From Mesorhizobium escarrei (lineage in GTDB: Bacteria; Pseudomonadota; Alphaproteobacteria; Rhizobiales; Rhizobiaceae), in the NCBI RefSeq assembly GCF_935825525.1, contig NZ_CAKXZT010000134.1, positions 39,021-71,933 on the forward strand: 32,913 bases of DNA, read 5' to 3'. Shown one piece after another: positions 9,258 to 17,359 of the stretch. The first letter of the stretch is position 1; each line of letters opens with the position of its first letter. The notes below the pieces were generated by a model, which worked only from the letters and a program-made list of their open reading frames with translations, had not been told where the DNA came from and did not search any database. Both the position numbers and the translations under genes were made by a program.

Positions 9258-9616
9258 ACTTACAACCTTCATGAGAGGACATAACGAACTGAGCGCTCAT
9301 GAGCCGAGGGGCCAAGCCGTCGAACTCCCGGCAAACTCCCTCCGATTCGCCTTGGCGTTCTGAGGTGTGACCCATTCTGCTGGAACTCGGCTGCACATTC
9401 AACTCGTCACTTCGGACGTCATCAGCGTCACTAATGTCGGCCACGACGACACCTGCCCCTGAACGAGAATCCTCCGCAGCGCTCAGGCAATTCAGATGTA
9501 TTATGACCTGCTAATAACGACTGGACAGTTCCAGGAGACCAATTACAATAGCGCTCGATATCTTCGCATTGCTGCTTCACAGACTGTTTCCAGATCGCGA
9601 GATTCAGGGGGAACCG
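9258..9616. other. Divergent control region of the putative RiPP locus
   Basis: This 359-base region lies between the divergent oxidase and precursor genes and must contain both promoters. One good sigma-70-like promoter facing the precursor is listed separately. No obvious operator palindrome was found by eye. Confidence 0.5.
9522..9549 (+). promoter_or_regulatory. Candidate sigma-70 promoter for precursor-ycaO-tfuA operon
   Basis: A -35-like TGGACA (9522-9527) and a -10-like TACAAT (9544-9549) are separated by 16 bases. Transcription would start near 9556 and leave a leader of about 60 bases before the precursor ATG at 9617. This is a prediction by eye. Confidence 0.45.
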
Positions 9617-9826
9617 ATGCCGGATTTTGCAAAGAATTTCCAAAGCTTGAAAGACAGCGGGGTAATCCCCGACATCCAAGAGAACATGTTGCCGCCGAAT
9701 GTTCACGATGTGATTTCGAACTTGAGTCCTGATGAAATAACGGTTCTTAAAAAGATCGCGGAAAGCACCGGGTCTCATCTCACCTTACACAACAAAGATT
9801 ACCATTTCGCAGTTTGCGGCTTGTAA
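9617..9826 (+). CDS. Candidate RiPP precursor peptide, 69 residues
   Basis: A small acidic peptide encoded immediately before the YcaO gene. The ATG at 9617 has an excellent AGGGGGA ribosome site; an in-frame extension to 9569 has none. Residues 1-50 look like a leader, with a predicted helix NLSPDEITVLKKIAES. The last 17 residues (SHLTLHNKDYHFAVCGL) look like a core, with three His and the only Cys at residue 67, third from the end. There is no double-Gly protease site. YcaO enzymes act on Cys, Ser or Thr residues or on backbone amides, so the Cys-Gly end is the obvious target. I do not recognise the peptide as a named RiPP family. The assignment rests on position, size and a leader/core layout. 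Confidence 0.68.
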   Translation: MPDFAKNFQSLKDSGVIPDIQENMLPPNVHDVISNLSPDEITVLKKIAESTGSHLTLHNKDYHFAVCGL

Positions 9827-9842
9827 GAAGGCTGAGGCACTG
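9824..9842 (+). promoter_or_regulatory. Ribosome site and apparent CTG start of YcaO gene
   Basis: After the precursor stop codon TAA (9824-9826), the sequence AAGAAGG (9825-9831) lies eight bases before a CTG at 9840 that is in frame with YcaO. No ATG, GTG or TTG occurs in frame between the upstream stop (9738) and the TTG at 9942, yet the family-like N-terminus extends upstream of 9942. Confidence 0.5.
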
Positions 9843-11084
9843 ACGTCCCGGCTTAGCACCTGGCCCGCCGCGAAGGCAGAGACTTTCGGGAAACTCTCGC
9901 CACAAAGCGGAAGAGTTTGCGACCTTGGCTTCGTTGAAGAGTTGGTTGAAGGGATACTGGACCGATTGCCAATAACACGCTTGGCGGATATCACGCCCCT
10001 TGACTGCGTGGGCGCGCCGGTGTTCGCGGCGATTTCGCCGCTCGCAAGCGACTTGACGACCCATTTGGGGAAGGGGCCGGATCGGCGATCGGCGCGGATC
10101 AGCGCGATTATGGAGGCGGTAGAAAGGGTCGCGGCCGAGCGGATTGCTGCTCCCTCCCGCTGTGCGAGCTTCGAGCAGCTTCGCGCATCCGGTGTCAACG
10201 TCGCTGATCCTCTGGATTTCGATTTGCCGCCGCGGACCGCTTACCAAGCGAACCTGGAGTTCGAATGGGTCGAGGCCTGGGATCTATACGGTTCCCGGCC
10301 GATCTGGATCGCGGCCGACCTCGCTAGGACGCCGCCCAAGCAGGGAATATTGGATCATGTCGATACGAACGGACTGGCCGCAGCCGCTACCTATGCGGAG
10401 GCGCTGCGCCATGCGCTCCTGGAAGTGATAGAGCGAGACGCTGTGAGCCAGCATCAGTTCTTCGATCTGTTCGGGGATGACGGGCGCGTGCCACCCCACA
10501 AGGCGAGGATCGATCCGGACTCGATTCCAGAATCCTGTAAGCGCTTCGTCTTGTCCGCGACCGAAGTCGGCATGGATGTCGTTCTTGAGGACCTGACCAG
10601 CGATCTGGAAATCCCGGTTGTCGGCTGCATGCTGGTCGATCGCGCCTTCCTAACCGAGCACGGCCCGATCACGCATGTCTTCGGTGGCTGGGGAGCCGAC
10701 ACAGTTACAGAAACGGCCCTTCGGCGAGCGGTTACCGAAGCATTCCAGTCGCGTGTTGGCGTCATTCAGGGCGCAAGAGACACTTTCAACGGCCTGTCCG
10801 CAACGGCTCGGCCGTTCACGCTCTCGGCAAGACGGCATCTGCTCTGCAAGGCGCCGATGGTCCCGTTCTCAGCGCTTCGAAGCAGGGCGTTCGACGATCT
10901 GGAATCCGAAACTGACTATATTCTCGATCGGCTGGGATCGGTGGGCATCCGGCAAGCAATCGCCGTGGACATGAAACGCGACGATCTAGGCATTGCAGTC
11001 GTGAGGGTCAGGGTGCCTGGCCTCTCCGCCTTCGTCGCGGACCGCCATCGCGTCGGCTGGAGATGTGCGAGACACCTCTTGTGA
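9840..11084 (+). CDS. YcaO-domain cyclodehydratase / thioamide-forming enzyme
   Basis: A YcaO-family protein of about 414 residues if it starts at CTG 9840; a TTG start at 9942 would give 380. The longer form is preferred because the residues it adds (for example AETFGKLSPQSGRVCDLGFV) resemble the usual YcaO N-terminus. The ATP-binding signatures are present: ISAIMEAVERVAAER (about 87-101), ALLEVIERDAVSQ (about 192-204) and TEAFQSR (about 299-305). YcaO proteins phosphorylate a backbone amide oxygen, giving azolines, or thioamides when an external sulfur source is used. Pairing with TfuA, whose start overlaps this stop, points to thioamidation, as known for thioviridamide-type clusters and methyl-CoM reductase. 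The substrate is probably the peptide encoded 13 bases upstream. Confidence 0.88.
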   Translation: MTSRLSTWPAAKAETFGKLSPQSGRVCDLGFVEELVEGILDRLPITRLADITPLDCVGAPVFAAISPLASDLTTHLGKGPDRRSARISAIMEAVERVAAERIAAPSRCASFEQLRASGVNVADPLDFDLPPRTAYQANLEFEWVEAWDLYGSRPIWIAADLARTPPKQGILDHVDTNGLAAAATYAEALRHALLEVIERDAVSQHQFFDLFGDDGRVPPHKARIDPDSIPESCKRFVLSATEVGMDVVLEDLTSDLEIPVVGCMLVDRAFLTEHGPITHVFGGWGADTVTETALRRAVTEAFQSRVGVIQGARDTFNGLSATARPFTLSARRHLLCKAPMVPFSALRSRAFDDLESETDYILDRLGSVGIRQAIAVDMKRDDLGIAVVRVRVPGLSAFVADRHRVGWRCARHLL

Positions 11085-12268
11085 TGCATGAGCTGCCGCC
11101 GATCGTTTTCATTGGGCCAACGGCGCCGCGAGAGGATGTTCTCTCGGTTCTGCCCGACGCCCTGGTGGCGCGGCCCTGCCGGCGCGGTGACCTATATCGC
11201 TACCGTATCCTCAAGCATTCCATTTTTCTCATAATCGATGGTGTCTTTGGCGGCTCACTCGCTGTTCCCCCGCGCGAGGTCATTGATGTCATCAAAGACG
11301 GAGCTGTCGTCATCGGAGCTTCGAGCATGGGCGCGCTGCGTTCCGCAGACTGTTACCCAGCTGGCGCGCTGGGGATTGGCATCGTCTACCGCCTATACCG
11401 GCGGCGCGCGATATCCTCCGAGGATGAAGTCGCCGTCACGTTCAGGGAGGATAGGCCCTATCCCTCGCTGACAGATCCGCTCATCAATATCCGTGTTGCA
11501 TTGCGCCGAGCCGTGAACCTTGGCGTGATGACGGCAGCCGACGGTGTTTCCATCGTTGCAGCTGCCAAATCAACGCATTACTCTCATCGCACATGGAGCG
11601 CGGCGTTCAAGGATGCCGGGGTCATACCTCCTATGGCGACGCAAGAGTTTCTCAAGGGGGCCGACGCAAAGCGGCAGGACGCGAAGCTGGCGTTTCGCAG
11701 GCTCGAAAAATGGTTGCGGACGGGGGCTTTGCGACCACAGCCGCCAAAATATGGGCCTGGACTGTTCGGATTGTTGGACGAAGGGCGCGAGCGTGGGCCT
11801 GACCCGCTCGACGGCACCAAAATAGATGCAATCCGAGATGATCTGGTGGCGTGGATCGTGGTTTCCGGATACATTCACCGCATGCATCTGCATGGACTTT
11901 CAACACAAGAAATCACCAGCAAGCTGACGGTCGAGCAGGCAAATACGCTCTGGGCCGCGATCAGCACTTCCTTCGACTTCGACGCCGCTCTTACAGGGTT
12001 CAACGTATTCAATCGAGCGGTGAGGGAGGCACGGCGACTCGGGATTTCACCTGAGGCGAGCGACCTTCAAGACGCCGAGCTGGAACTTGCGTGCGCCCAC
12101 CAAGTCTCGTGTTGGAACGAGCTGGCGACCAGTGGGAGATTGTCGACTCCGGACTTGGCGAAGCAGCGGGACCTGCACGCCCTGACGAAAAGCTTGAGAC
12201 GCATTCTCTTTCCGCCTGCAAGTGCTCAGGAGCCTATGGAACACCAACCACAATGGGAACGCAACTAA
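11084..12268 (+). CDS. TfuA-family protein, partner of YcaO
   Basis: A 394-residue protein with the TfuA core in its first half: PIVFIGPTA near the N-terminus, FLIIDGVFGGSLAVPPREV, and the conserved GASSMGALRSADCYPAGALG. TfuA was first linked to trifolitoxin production in Rhizobium. In YcaO-TfuA pairs it is thought to help deliver sulfide for backbone thioamidation. The start at 11084 is preferred because it overlaps the YcaO stop as TGATG and gives the usual short N-terminus. An ATG at 11063, seven residues upstream, is the alternative. The C-terminal half (about 190-394) is longer than the TfuA core, is helix-rich, and I cannot assign it. The gene overlaps the regulator that follows by 16 bases. 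Confidence 0.9.
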   Translation: MHELPPIVFIGPTAPREDVLSVLPDALVARPCRRGDLYRYRILKHSIFLIIDGVFGGSLAVPPREVIDVIKDGAVVIGASSMGALRSADCYPAGALGIGIVYRLYRRRAISSEDEVAVTFREDRPYPSLTDPLINIRVALRRAVNLGVMTAADGVSIVAAAKSTHYSHRTWSAAFKDAGVIPPMATQEFLKGADAKRQDAKLAFRRLEKWLRTGALRPQPPKYGPGLFGLLDEGRERGPDPLDGTKIDAIRDDLVAWIVVSGYIHRMHLHGLSTQEITSKLTVEQANTLWAAISTSFDFDAALTGFNVFNRAVREARRLGISPEASDLQDAELELACAHQVSCWNELATSGRLSTPDLAKQRDLHALTKSLRRILFPPASAQEPMEHQPQWERN

Positions 12269-14904
12269 CCAACAGCGACGGCTTGCAGAGTGAAAGCGTC
12301 TGCATGCTGTTCACGGACATCGAGGGGTCGACAGGGCTCGTTGACAGATATGCCGATGTCTATCCATTGATGTTGTCGCGGCACCGTGAGCTGCTCCGAA
12401 ACGCCATCGAGTCGCATGGAGGAGAGGAAGTCGCGGTTGCCGGAGATTCCATCTTCGCGCTGTTCCCCGGCGCGGACCTGGGGGTTCGGGCAGCGATCGA
12501 CGCCCAAATTGCAATCAGCAAGGAAAAATGGGCTAAGGGGTGCGAGCCCAAAGTGCGAATGGGTTTGCACGCTGGCAAGGTGCAGCGGCATGAATCCGCG
12601 GTCGTGGGCATAGAAGTACATCGCGCGGCTCGAATAAGTGCAGTTGCGCACGGTGGGCAGATTGTGATTTCGCATGCCGTCCGTGATGATATCTCTCAAA
12701 GTGCAATTCAGCCGGGCATGCACATCCGCGACCTTGGCTTCCACCGCCTGAAAGATCTGCGCTATCCGGAAGCGCTGTTCGATCTGGTGGTTCCAGGACT
12801 GCCCAGCGATTTTGCGCCCATCTCGTCGATGGGTGCAAACAGGACGAATCTCGCTCTCGAGCAGGAGGCATTCTTCGGAAGGGACGCGGACGTCGAGAAG
12901 GTCCGGCGACTTATCCTCGAAAGCGGGCGCAGATTGGTCACACTGACCGGCACGGGCGGTTCTGGAAAGACGTCTCTTTCGCTCGTGGTTGGCAGGTCAC
13001 TGATACAATCCTTCGCTCGTGGCGTATTCTTTGCCCAGCTCGGCAACATCCACAGTGCAGATTTGATTCCGTCTGCGATATGCCAGACGTTAGGCATACA
13101 GGAAGTAGCTGGACTTTCTGCGATCGAGTCCCTGCGCAACTCGATCGGCGATGCGCACTTGTTGTTGATTCTTGACACGTTCGAGCACGTCATTGCCGGT
13201 GCCCCGACCGTGACGTCGTTGATGAAGGAATGTCCCCATCTTGCTTTCATTGTCACCAGCCGGGAGACCTTGGGCGTTCGAGGTGAGACGGAAGTTGTCG
13301 TGGGACCGCTGCCTCTCCCCGATGAAAGGGCCCCTTTCGACGAGGTTTCGCAGAACCCCTGTGTACGGCTCTTCGTCGACCTGGCCCAGCGAGAACGTCC
13401 AGAGTTTAGGCTAACGTCCGACGTTGCACGTGAGATTGTTCAAATCTGTCGGCGCCTCGACGGTTTGCCCTTGGCGATCGAGCTCGCTGCTTCGCACATA
13501 CGCGTGCTGGATCCGGCTGCACTCTCGCGGCGGCTTGTCAGAGGTCTGCACAGCCTCAAGCACAAGGTGAGAGATGTCGACCCACGCCACCGCACCTTGC
13601 GGGCGGCCATTCAATGGAGTGAGGATCTTCTTACGAAGGACCAGCGCGAGGCGTTCCGGAAGCTGTCTGTCTTTGTGGGTGGGTTTGACGTGGCGGCGGC
13701 AGAATACGTGATGGCTCCATGGTGCAACGGTGATGAGGCCGTCGAACACTTGGAGTCGCTTCTAGCAAAGAGCCTAGTGTATCAGAATGTGGCGCTCGGG
13801 AAGCCAAGGCTCCACTTGCTCGACACCATTCGAGAGTACGCCAGCCAAGGCCTGAGCCAGTCGGGTTCGTTGCAGGATTGTCAGGCGCAGCATGCCCGCT
13901 ACTTTGCCGCCCTCGTCGCGGACGATGCTCCGAACGTGATGCGGCACAATCAACGGGATTGCGTCGAACGGCTTTTCCAGGAGACCGGCAACATAAGAGC
14001 TGCTCTTGAATGGCTGATGAAGCAGTCAGACGCGGACGGGACGGCCAAGCTATTTTGCGCGCTGAAGTGGTTCTGGATCTCCCGTGGCCAATTCTCTGAA
14101 GCGAAGCGGTGGTCGAAAGCAGCTGTGGCGCAGGCTCGGCACGTAGGAGAGGCAGGTCCGCTCGCCGAGATATTGGATGCAGCAGGTTGGATCAGCTACA
14201 TGTCGGGCAATCCTGCAAGGGCTCACGAATTGTCCAATGAAAGCCATAGGCTCTGTCTGGAGCTTGGCAATCAAGCCGGTGCAGCGAGTTCCGGCATTAT
14301 TTTGGGCATTGCCAAGGTGATGTTGGGAGAAGATCTGGAAACCGGTCTCGAACTGATAAGCGGGTCGCTGGAACTCTTCAGGGACTTGGGCGACGACTAT
14401 GGGGCCGTGGTGGCGTTGATCGCTTTCGGCGAAGGGGCCCGTTCAGAAGGCGACGAGAAGACGGCCGAGAAATACTATCAGGAAGCTCTTTCCCTGCTGG
14501 AAGGTCTCGGGGATACCTACTGGCCAGGTCATTTGTTGCAGAACCTGGCTCATTTCAGGCTGCACCAAGGAGACTGGAAAGAGGCAGCCAGGTTGGCCCG
14601 CGACGCCTTGGCAATCAGCGAGAGGTATGACTACCCGGTGGTTGTCAACCTGGCGACTGCCGCTGTCAGCGGGGTATTCCTGGCAAAGGGAGCCGCCAAG
14701 GAAGCTGCTTGGATCATCGGTGCCATCCAGGCGCGCTTAACGCGATTTGGAGCCCAGTTCGAGCCGACCGACAACGCCGACTTTCAGAAGATTATATCGG
14801 TGACCCGCGAAACCCTTGGTGAAGAGCAATTTGCATCCTGTGTTTCGAAGGGGTCGAGCGCTTCGTGGGAGGATGTTCTAGCTCTCGCCCGGTCGTGCAG
14901 CTAG
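12253..14904 (+). CDS. Class III cyclase - NB-ARC ATPase - TPR regulatory protein
   Basis: An 883-residue three-part signalling protein. Residues 15-185 form a class III nucleotide cyclase domain: FTDIEGST with the first metal Asp, AGDSIFALF with the second, and VGIEVHRAARISAVAHGGQ, where His takes the place of the more common Asn. Residues about 200-420 form an NB-ARC/AAA-type ATPase with Walker A TGTGGSGKT (about 233-241), Walker B LLLILDTFEHV and the GLPLAIEL motif. The C-terminus (about 560-870) is helical and TPR-like. No DNA-binding domain is seen, so it may act through a nucleotide signal or protein contacts. The start at 12253 overlaps tfuA by 16 bases, which places it in the RiPP operon. 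A later start near 12304 would cut into the domain. Confidence 0.82.
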   Translation: MGTQLTNSDGLQSESVCMLFTDIEGSTGLVDRYADVYPLMLSRHRELLRNAIESHGGEEVAVAGDSIFALFPGADLGVRAAIDAQIAISKEKWAKGCEPKVRMGLHAGKVQRHESAVVGIEVHRAARISAVAHGGQIVISHAVRDDISQSAIQPGMHIRDLGFHRLKDLRYPEALFDLVVPGLPSDFAPISSMGANRTNLALEQEAFFGRDADVEKVRRLILESGRRLVTLTGTGGSGKTSLSLVVGRSLIQSFARGVFFAQLGNIHSADLIPSAICQTLGIQEVAGLSAIESLRNSIGDAHLLLILDTFEHVIAGAPTVTSLMKECPHLAFIVTSRETLGVRGETEVVVGPLPLPDERAPFDEVSQNPCVRLFVDLAQRERPEFRLTSDVAREIVQICRRLDGLPLAIELAASHIRVLDPAALSRRLVRGLHSLKHKVRDVDPRHRTLRAAIQWSEDLLTKDQREAFRKLSVFVGGFDVAAAEYVMAPWCNGDEAVEHLESLLAKSLVYQNVALGKPRLHLLDTIREYASQGLSQSGSLQDCQAQHARYFAALVADDAPNVMRHNQRDCVERLFQETGNIRAALEWLMKQSDADGTAKLFCALKWFWISRGQFSEAKRWSKAAVAQARHVGEAGPLAEILDAAGWISYMSGNPARAHELSNESHRLCLELGNQAGAASSGIILGIAKVMLGEDLETGLELISGSLELFRDLGDDYGAVVALIAFGEGARSEGDEKTAEKYYQEALSLLEGLGDTYWPGHLLQNLAHFRLHQGDWKEAARLARDALAISERYDYPVVVNLATAAVSGVFLAKGAAKEAAWIIGAIQARLTRFGAQFEPTDNADFQKIISVTRETLGEEQFASCVSKGSSASWEDVLALARSCS

Positions 14905-15016
14905 TCGGCCTCGAACACGCTGATCTCGGGCGGGTTGGCCCCCGCGTGATCGGTCCCAAGGCACGGCGCACTCGCAAGACGACAGTCTGCAAGCAGAACA
15001 GCGCGTTAGGACAGGG

Positions 15017-15520
15017 CTACCCGAGGCGTTTGCTGAAGGCGTTAGTAAACTTCACCTCGCCATCGCCGCCGACCGCTTCGACGAATACCACGTCCAAATA
15101 GTCGCCCGTGACATGCACCACGGCAAAGCCGCCCATGAACGCGGCTTTCGGCTTGAAGAGATCCAATCCGCTGTGCTGATAGACCATGGCGGTTTCGTGC
15201 TGATGGCCGTGGAAAATGCCGATGACATTGTATTGCGCGAGAAGCGACTGCAGCGCCTGGCGCTCTGCATCGCTCCACCAGTACGGCGTGCCGGACCCGT
15301 CGTCGTCGAAAGTCCGCCTGACGGGATCCCATCGTTCCGTCGAGAATTGGTCCCAGCCGTAATGTTGGAACAGCACGACTGGCCTGCCATCGGCAGCGTA
15401 AGTGGCGAGGTCGTTCTTGTGCCAGGGCAGCCCGCTGATTGCGACTTTCGTGGTGTCACCCGCGAAGCGGTGCGCCTGGGCAAGATGGAGTCCGCCCCAG
15501 TCCCACGAGTAACTGTCGGT
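15017..15520 (-). pseudogene. Metallophosphoesterase, 5' part removed by IS21-type element
   Basis: About 165 residues of the C-terminal part of a calcineurin-like phosphoesterase remain, from TDSYSWDWGGLHLAQ to the stop. Metal-ligand motifs are visible in LFQHYGWDQF and FHGHQHET (the GHxH box). The N-terminal half with the first metal motifs (DxH, GD and GNH) is missing. Upstream on this strand the frame runs straight into the tandem repeats of the IS end at about 15520, giving an artificial start at 15625. The enzyme should be inactive. Confidence 0.78.
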
Positions 15521-15620
15521 GCGGATTCCGACGTGAAGCCGGCCGCCATTCCGATCAAACACCGGCCACCATTCCGGTATGAAGCCGGCCACCATTCCAA
15601 CCAAAGACCGGCCGGTTTTC
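15519..15620. repeat. Tandem terminal repeats of an IS21-type element
   Basis: Four imperfect copies of the core CCGGCCACCATTCCGG, spaced about 23 bases apart, occur at about 15538, 15563, 15587 and 15610 (the last degenerate). A further partial copy (GGATTCCGACGTGAAGCC) precedes them. IS21-family elements carry such multiple direct repeats at their ends. They lie between the cut phosphoesterase and istA, so they mark the left end of the element. Confidence 0.75.
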
Positions 15621-15672
15621 GGCACTGAAGATTACCTCCTGGGTCAGCAACTTTGGCATCAATTACCTCGCG

Positions 15673-16413
15673 ATGAACGAGGACATTTTGATGCCGGCAA
15701 AGAGAAGGCTGACCATGAGACAGTTAAGACAAATGCTTCGGCTTGCCGGAAGCGGGACCAGCTCCCGCGAGATTGCGGTCGTATTGGGGATAGCGCGCAG
15801 TACGGTGCAGGATAATCTGCGGCGTGCCGCGGCAATCGGGTTGAGTTGGCCCCTGCCAGGCGAGCTGACCGATGACGCGCTTGAGAACAAACTCTTCGCT
15901 CGCAATGGCGTCAAACAGGGCACGCGGCGACGCACGGAACCGAACTGGGCCGATCTTGCGGTCGAGCTCAAGAAGCCCGGCGTCACCTTGCTCATCCTGT
16001 GGGAGGAGTATCGAGGGTCGCATCCCGACGGATATGGCTACAGTCGCTTTTGTGAACTTCTACGGGGATTTAAGCAGCGACTGTCACCGACGATGCGCCA
16101 GGAGCATGCGGCCGGCGACAAGGTCTTCGTGGATTCTTCCGGCAAGAAGATCCCGATTGTCGATCGCAAGACCGGTGAGATCCGCGAGGCGGAGATCTTC
16201 GTGGCGGTGCTGGGTGCGTCCAGCTACACCTTTGCCGAGGCCACCTGGACGCAAACGCTCCCCGACTGGATTGGCTCCCATGTCCGGATGTTTCGTTTTT
16301 TTCACGGCGTTCCCAGACTCGTCATTCCCGACAATCTGAAGTCGGGCGTCAGTCGTGCCAGCTTCTACGATCCCGAGAATAGCGATGCGGTATATCGGAT
16401 CGCCCAGCATTAG
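15673..16413 (+). pseudogene. istA: IS21-family transposase IstA, C-terminally truncated
   Basis: About 240 of the usual 500 or so residues remain. The N-terminus begins with a helix-turn-helix (MRQLRQMLRLAGSGTSSREI, then IARSTVQDNLRRA). The integrase core starts at GDKVFVDSSGKKI, which holds the first catalytic Asp, and PRLVIPDNLKSGV holds the second. The third catalytic residue (Glu) and the rest are lost. After ASFYDPEN the frame runs into foreign sequence and stops at 16413. Met1 at 15673 and Met at 15691 or 15715 are all possible starts. Confidence 0.85.
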
Positions 16414-16714
16414 CTATTGTTGTCGGCCGGATGACGTGGCCACCGCCGCGTGAAAAGGATCTTTGGCGGTTCAGAGTTCTCGGCGCGGTCATTCCCGATC
16501 TCGACCATGTCATTGCCGAGCAACAGGAGAATCTGCCCACACCTGCAAAGCCGATCCTGCCGCTTCACCTGCGGGTGGCCATCGTCGAGCGTGCCGGACC
16601 GGAGATGCTCTCCGAATGTTGCGTGGTCACATGATGGGTGACAACAAGGTCCGATTCACTGACGCTGCCGAGAACATGATAGCCCAAGCCCGCAGGTCGA
16701 GAGTCTCGTCTCAA
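16414..16714. other. Unassigned sequence between istA remnant and repeat cluster
   Basis: About 300 bases with only short frames (for example MTWPPPREKDLWRFRVLGAV from 16431 and an overlapping frame). I recognise no product. The stretch is bounded by a broken transposase and by a repeat cluster, so it is probably debris of mobile elements. Confidence 0.35.
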
Positions 16715-16805
16715 ATGCAGTTAATTTGAGAATCAGATCACCTGGATTCTCACAATTAAATGCCAAGGCTCAACCAAATCGCCGCATTCTTACAATTAAC
16801 TGCCA
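16715..16805. repeat. Three copies of a 21-bp A/T-rich repeat, one inverted
   Basis: The motif GATTCTCACAATTAAaTGCCA occurs at 16745-16765 and, with small changes, at 16785-16805. An inverted copy lies at 16715-16736. The spacing and arrangement resemble transposase-binding or terminal repeats of an insertion element. No transposase gene for it is recognisable, so it may be an orphan IS end. Confidence 0.6.
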
Positions 16806-16869
16806 AGCGCATCAGCAGAAGCCGGGCCTTCAGGTCGTTCTTCGTTGGGATACGTGCAATCTTACGGCT

Positions 16870-17355
16870 GAGACCTGGTTGCGCGAGCACTCGGCGCAAC
16901 TGGTCACCAACATTGTTGCTGATCAACAAGTTGCGATCCGTGCCGCCTTTTCTAAGGACCTTGCCCGTGGCGCCAATCCAACGAGGGCCGCATTGGAGGT
17001 AGTAGGCCGCGTCAACAGGGTGACTGGCCGCCGAGAAGGTGGGGTGATCGGGCTCACCACAGTTCAGAGCGACTATGTTGCCCGAGCCCGCGATGAACTG
17101 CTTTCCGGCGAGCCCGACCAGTTGCGGGCCTATCTGAATCGGAAGCGACGCGACAAACGTTTCGACCGCACGATCACAGCTGCGACCCGAGATGGTAAAC
17201 CAATCCCTACCAACCTGGTGGCGCGGATCATTGGCCGATATTCCGACAGCCTTTTGAAGCTCCGCGTCGACACGATTGGACTGCACGAGACGTTTGCCGC
17301 GCTTGGAGCTTCGAAAGACATCGCATTTCAGCAGGCGATCGCCAAGGCTCGCATC
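16870..17355 (+). pseudogene. Prophage remnant: head morphogenesis / minor head protein fragment
   Basis: About 160 residues resemble the middle of phage minor head (Mu gpF-like) proteins: an N-terminal helical region (LREHSAQLVTNIVADQQVA), a run of charged residues ending QLRAYLNRKRRDKRFDRTI, and LRVDTIGLHETFAALGASKD, which matches the conserved segment around the LR...IxRTE motif. Here the Arg-Thr-Glu reads Leu-His-Glu-Thr. Neither the N-terminal part nor the zinc-like C-terminal part is present. The frame starts in the repeat cluster and then joins a different phage gene, so it is a relic. Confidence 0.55.
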
Positions 17356-17359
17356 TGGC

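Larger units (their letters stand above)
15519..16413 (+). mobile_element. Truncated IS21-family insertion element (left end)
   Basis: The left terminal repeats and the first half of istA are present. The second half of istA, the helper gene istB and the right end are missing, so the element cannot transpose by itself. The break falls at about 16385, after which the sequence is unrelated. Confidence 0.75.

Noticed and set aside
9569..9616. Longer start of the precursor peptide
   Set aside because: The added 16 residues have no ribosome site, while the ATG at 9617 has an excellent one.
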